Shown: piece by piece, positions 20,264 to 23,603 of the stretch
Layout: every line of letters starts with the position of its first letter
How positions within the stretch are numbered: the first letter of the stretch is position 1
DNA from: Irineochytrium annulatum
Lineage: Eukaryota > Chytridiomycota > Chytridiomycetes > Chytridiales > Chytridiaceae
Reading direction: 5' to 3'
DNA: 23,603 bases
Assembly (NCBI GenBank): GCA_027600665.1
Contig: JADGJL010000372.1
Span: 1-23,603, forward strand
Notes under the pieces: model-generated
Database searches by the model: none
What the model was told of the DNA's origin: nothing
Seen by the model: only the letters and a program-made list of their open reading frames with translations
Position numbers and translations under genes: made by a program

Positions 20264-21111
20264 TCTGGCTGGGGCCTCCGGCTGGAGCGCAGGTGGACGG
20301 CACATGGTCAGCCAGACACACCAGCCACACCGCGACCGTGTCACTGCGGAATGGGCGGAGCCGGAAGTGTCAACGCGGCTTGATGCCAAGCCTGCCAACA
20401 GTTCATCAGGCTCAACGACCAATATTGCCCTCCTCGGGCCTACCTCACTGCTATTAACAGGCCGCTCTCACCCTCACGACATTCTCCCTCCGGCGTAGTC
20501 GACGCCTGGTTAGGACGGGTTGAGATCCGTGGCATGCAACTCCACACCCGGCTTGAGTGCTGTATGCGGCTCGGAAACATACTTCGTCATTCCATTCTCG
20601 CACTGGCGTTGCACTTGCGGGTGGGTTTTAACCTATATACCCTGACAGCAGACGTGAACTGATTTGTCGTTCTACATGTAGGAATTTAGCAATTTGAGGC
20701 GATTTTAATGCGCGTCGCCAATACCCTCTTCATTGAGATCTCATTATTCAAACGTGAGGATGGCGCTTATTATGCGCCGTCGCTACTACATCACCAGTCA
20801 CCACCGCCTTCAGATGCTTGTCAAGGCGGCACAGGTTGGGGACCGATGCATGACCTAGAGTTCGGATGGAAGAGTCGTGAGGCTGGAGGATGGCCACTCT
20901 GAACAGACAAAGTGATGCTGGGATATGAGGTTCACACGTTTATTATCATCAAAATCATAGCATCCAGACACGAAATCAAAATGAAGAGCAGAGGAGCGAC
21001 TAACGCGCCCATACAACAGCACTCATTTTAATTTCGTATCAGCAACTCTAAGTGGAGAAACAAATTTGTGTGGGGCCGCGAGTGACAAAGGGAACAAATA
21101 GCCCGAGCTCA

Positions 21112-23603
21112 TCAGGCGTTGTTTCCATCTTGGAAGTTGATCGAGCTGCAGTACGCGTCGTCCGCGAAGACGTACGTGTGGTTCCTGGCGCCGCCCTGCT
21201 GAGCGTTCATGGTGCAGGTGAGGTAGTAGTCGGGCGCGCAGTGCTCGCCGTCCGCCGGGTTTCCGATCCAGGCCGGGAAGGGGTTCTGGTAGTATTGGTT
21301 GAACTGGAACGAGAAGAAGATGACGAGGGTGGCGAACGCGAGGCCGGAGTCGAACGAGGCGGACATAACGTAGGCGTACTTCTTCCACCAGCCGTGACGG
21401 TACTTCTTCAGGACGTAGTTGACGACGAAAGCGAGGATAAGCGGCGTGATCAAGCCCGACTGCGTGTTACCAGCCTGGGTCGGGAAGATGCAGATAAGGG
21501 GGATGTTGACGAGGTGCCAGTAGCCGTTGGGGAAGGCCTTGTGCAGGTAGTAGGGGATGAACGGGGCGACGAGGCCGACGGCGAAGCCAATCAGGGTCTT
21601 GTAGTAGGGCGAGCCGGGGCCGAAGAAACGGGCGGGGGCGATAGCGCCCCAGATGGCGCCGGCGCTCAGGAAGACACCGTAGTTGGTGGCGCTCCAGCCC
21701 GTGGGGGGGTTGGAGTCGAGGCGCCAGAGGAACGGAGAGTTCGGGTTCGACGAGTCGAAGTGCTTCTTGTTTGACCGGCCGAACGACTCGTAGAGCCAAG
21801 CCGCAATCCCAACATTGATAACGGACGTCATAATGGTCGAGGAGAGCTGGACGATGAAGAGCGCCCTGGGCGGGATCTTCATGTAGTGGCCGAGCTTAAG
21901 GTCGGCCACGAGCAGCAAGCCTTGGTACATGGACATGTAGGAAAGCGTCTTGAAGGCCATGACGGCGGCGATGCGTCCAGGGAGGATGAGACCGATCAGG
22001 AACTCGGACATGACGTTAAGACCGATCTGCTGTCCAGAGATAGCCTGGATGATGCCGATGGGGAGGATGGAGACGCAAGCGAGGGCGAAGCCGAGGATAA
22101 CACCCCACCACGGAAGGTCGAAGCCACCGAACTGGCAAACGGCGATGGCGAGCACGATGTTCAGGCCGAGGAGGATTGCATACCACAGGTCAGGAACGTC
22201 CGGGTAGGCATCCATGAGCCTGGCGTGGACATCCGCCGCGTCCAGGTCGCGAACGGCGGTGCGGAAGCGGTGCCAGATGTCCTTGCCGTACCAGAGAGCG
22301 ACGTGAACGATTGCGGCAACGAACACAACGAAACTGGCCGCGTATTCCAGAGCAAAGTAGGTGGTCTGTCCGCGAAATAGATTGTGAGACGGAGAACAGA
22401 AGCGTCCGACAACTTACAATGTAAATGGGCTTGTTTTCGTCGTAAAAGGCCTGATTCAAAGTCAAGTTGCTCGTGATAACGAACTTGGTGGTAGGAAGCC
22501 TAGTACCATTTTTGTTGAAGAGAGCAGCCGTGTTGAGCGCACGGCCCATAGGGAAGAACGATTGCGTGCCGTTAGGGCCTTGGTCTGTGTCCGCACCGAT
22601 TTGCTGGTCGATTCCGAAAGCGTTGCTGAATAAAAAAAAAAGTAAAAAAAAAGTAATCCAGTGTTTGTCCAAGCAATTTTACCTGAAGTACAAGGCAGGC
22701 GTGATAATCCACATGAACAGCCACAAACCCATCACCTGGTTCAGGAGGGCCCAAAGCGGCGAGGTAATGGGTGCCAAGAGCGAGATGATGTTCCAGTCGA
22801 ACGAGAGCGAGAGCAGACCCACACCGCCGGTGGCTTGGGCCGAGGCAAGGAAGTGAGCGTTTGAGCCCTGGGGAGTCACCCTGATTACATGGAATAGATT
22901 AGCGGGGCGCCGGGCATATGTACAAAGGAGGAAACATACCAGCAAAGCCACGAGAAGGCTCCGAGAATCGGCATAATGTAGCCGGGGACTAGCAAGGAGG
23001 ACGGGATAAAATCAGGAACAAGCACACGACTATGGCAACAAAAGACGAAACGGGTACTCACAGAACTGGTAGCAGAAGGCAACGCCGGTGACCAGCCAGA
23101 AGAATCGGTAACGAGACATCTTGTACTGCTCGTCCCCGTCCTTCTTCTCGTGCAGAGAGTTCAACATAGCGATGATGGAGAGGTTGGTGGGCCACAACAT
23201 GGCGGCGGGGCGTACAAGGTAACGACGGCAGAGACCGGCGAGACCGTACCCGAAGATCTGAGTCACAACAGCGAAGAGGATGGACCATCCAAGCGAAAGG
23301 TCCTGGCCGAGCTTGTACTTCTGGCCGACGATGTTGTAAATGGCGTACGCCGTGTTACCACCAGCGGAACTGAGGGAAAATATTGGTAATTAGATTGTAC
23401 TCATTAAAAGTCTAGCGATATAACACTCACCAGAAGATGTAGATCAGGCCGTGCTCCTTGTGCGAGAACTTGCCGGGGTTGAGCGAGAAGTCGCCGATGA
23501 TCTTGCCGGTGGGGAGAACTTGGGACCTGAGTAAAGAATTAACAATTAGCGCCTTTTTTTTTTTTTTTTTTTGGGGGGCAAGGGGTTAAATGGTGGCCGC
23601 AAT
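21112..23603 (-). CDS. OPT-family oligopeptide transporter, copy 4 (OPT-4), 5' part outside window
   Basis: Visible exons, in transcript order: 23526-23431, 23369-23062, 22988-22940, 22880-22683, 22625-22418 and 22365-21112 (2113 nt coding). The exon lengths 96, 308 and 49 match OPT-1 exactly; 198 plus 208 equals the single 406-nt exon of OPT-1. Motifs present: NPGKFSHKEH, LCRRYLVRPAAMLWP, DLPWWGV, GIIQAISGQQIGLNVMSEF, LGHYMKIPPRALF, SAGAIWGAIAPARFFG and EHCAPDYYLTC. By comparison with OPT-1 about 359 coding bases (the first three exons, roughly 120 residues) lie beyond the right edge, predicting a full protein near 823 residues. No GT donor is visible between 23527 and the window end, so the first visible intron is at least 77 nt, longer than its 52-73 nt neighbours, and it contains a run of 19 T (plus strand). 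It ends NFQDGNNA, a tail different from the other copies. Confidence 0.9.

Larger units (their letters stand above)
19805..21111. other. Spacer between OPT-4 3' end and OPT-3 promoter
   Basis: About 1.3 kb. The side next to OPT-3 holds its promoter (TATA-like element at 19869-19876). The middle (about 19900-20520) is GC-rich with short overlapping frames on both strands and a small tandem repeat at 20238-20263. The side next to OPT-4 is AT-rich and presumably its 3' untranslated region. No gene is supported. Confidence 0.5.

Noticed and set aside
16785..23603. Idea that the whole locus is a metabolic or defence gene cluster
   Set aside because: The genes between the transporters are ordinary housekeeping types (acylphosphatase, kinase, DUF423) with separate promoters and mixed strands. 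No biosynthetic enzyme, pathway regulator, mobile element or CRISPR-like repeat is present.

Overview
The window is fungal nuclear DNA, most likely from a basidiomycete of the mushroom-forming lineage. Almost every gene is cut by several short GT-AG introns (about 40-95 nt, one of 243 nt), the exons are GC-rich with C/G-ending codons, and the spacers are more AT-rich. The lineage call is inference from gene architecture. The class of each conserved protein rests on motifs read directly in the translations.

Layout, left to right. (1) The 3' part of an unrecognised low-complexity protein gene with a small CxxC...CxxC motif (2-1360, +). (2) A three-exon gene for translation initiation factor eIF3 subunit k (2590-3455, +). 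(3) Two complete oligopeptide-transporter (OPT) genes in tandem: OPT-1 (5013-7949, +) and OPT-2 (9054-11971, +). (4) A small acylphosphatase gene (12249-12824, +). (5) A nine-exon C2-domain AGC protein kinase of the Ypk1/Gad8 type (13231-15210, -). (6) A four-exon small membrane protein of the DUF423/TMEM256 family (15581-16162, +). (7) Two more OPT genes on the minus strand: OPT-3 (16785-19804) and OPT-4 (21112 to beyond the right edge, 5' end missing).

The dominant theme is the local expansion of OPT transporters: four copies in about 18.6 kb, two on each strand, pointing inward at a block of unrelated single-copy genes. Exon lengths match between copies to the nucleotide (for example 179, 101, 79, 96, 308, 49, 208 and 247 nt), which confirms the gene models and lets intron gains and losses be read directly. 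OPT-1, -3 and -4 are close relatives; OPT-2 is the divergent copy with its own N-terminus and three private introns. The genes presumably import small peptides or related compounds across a membrane; their individual substrates cannot be read from sequence. The kinase, eIF3k, acylphosphatase and DUF423 genes look like ordinary housekeeping neighbours, and I see no evidence that they form a cluster with the transporters.

I did not find a convincing new biological system. The points most worth a second look are the intron turnover among the OPT paralogs, near-identical coding blocks that may reflect gene conversion, an unexplained open frame between OPT-1 and OPT-2, and an orphan promoter-like element near 1.7 kb.
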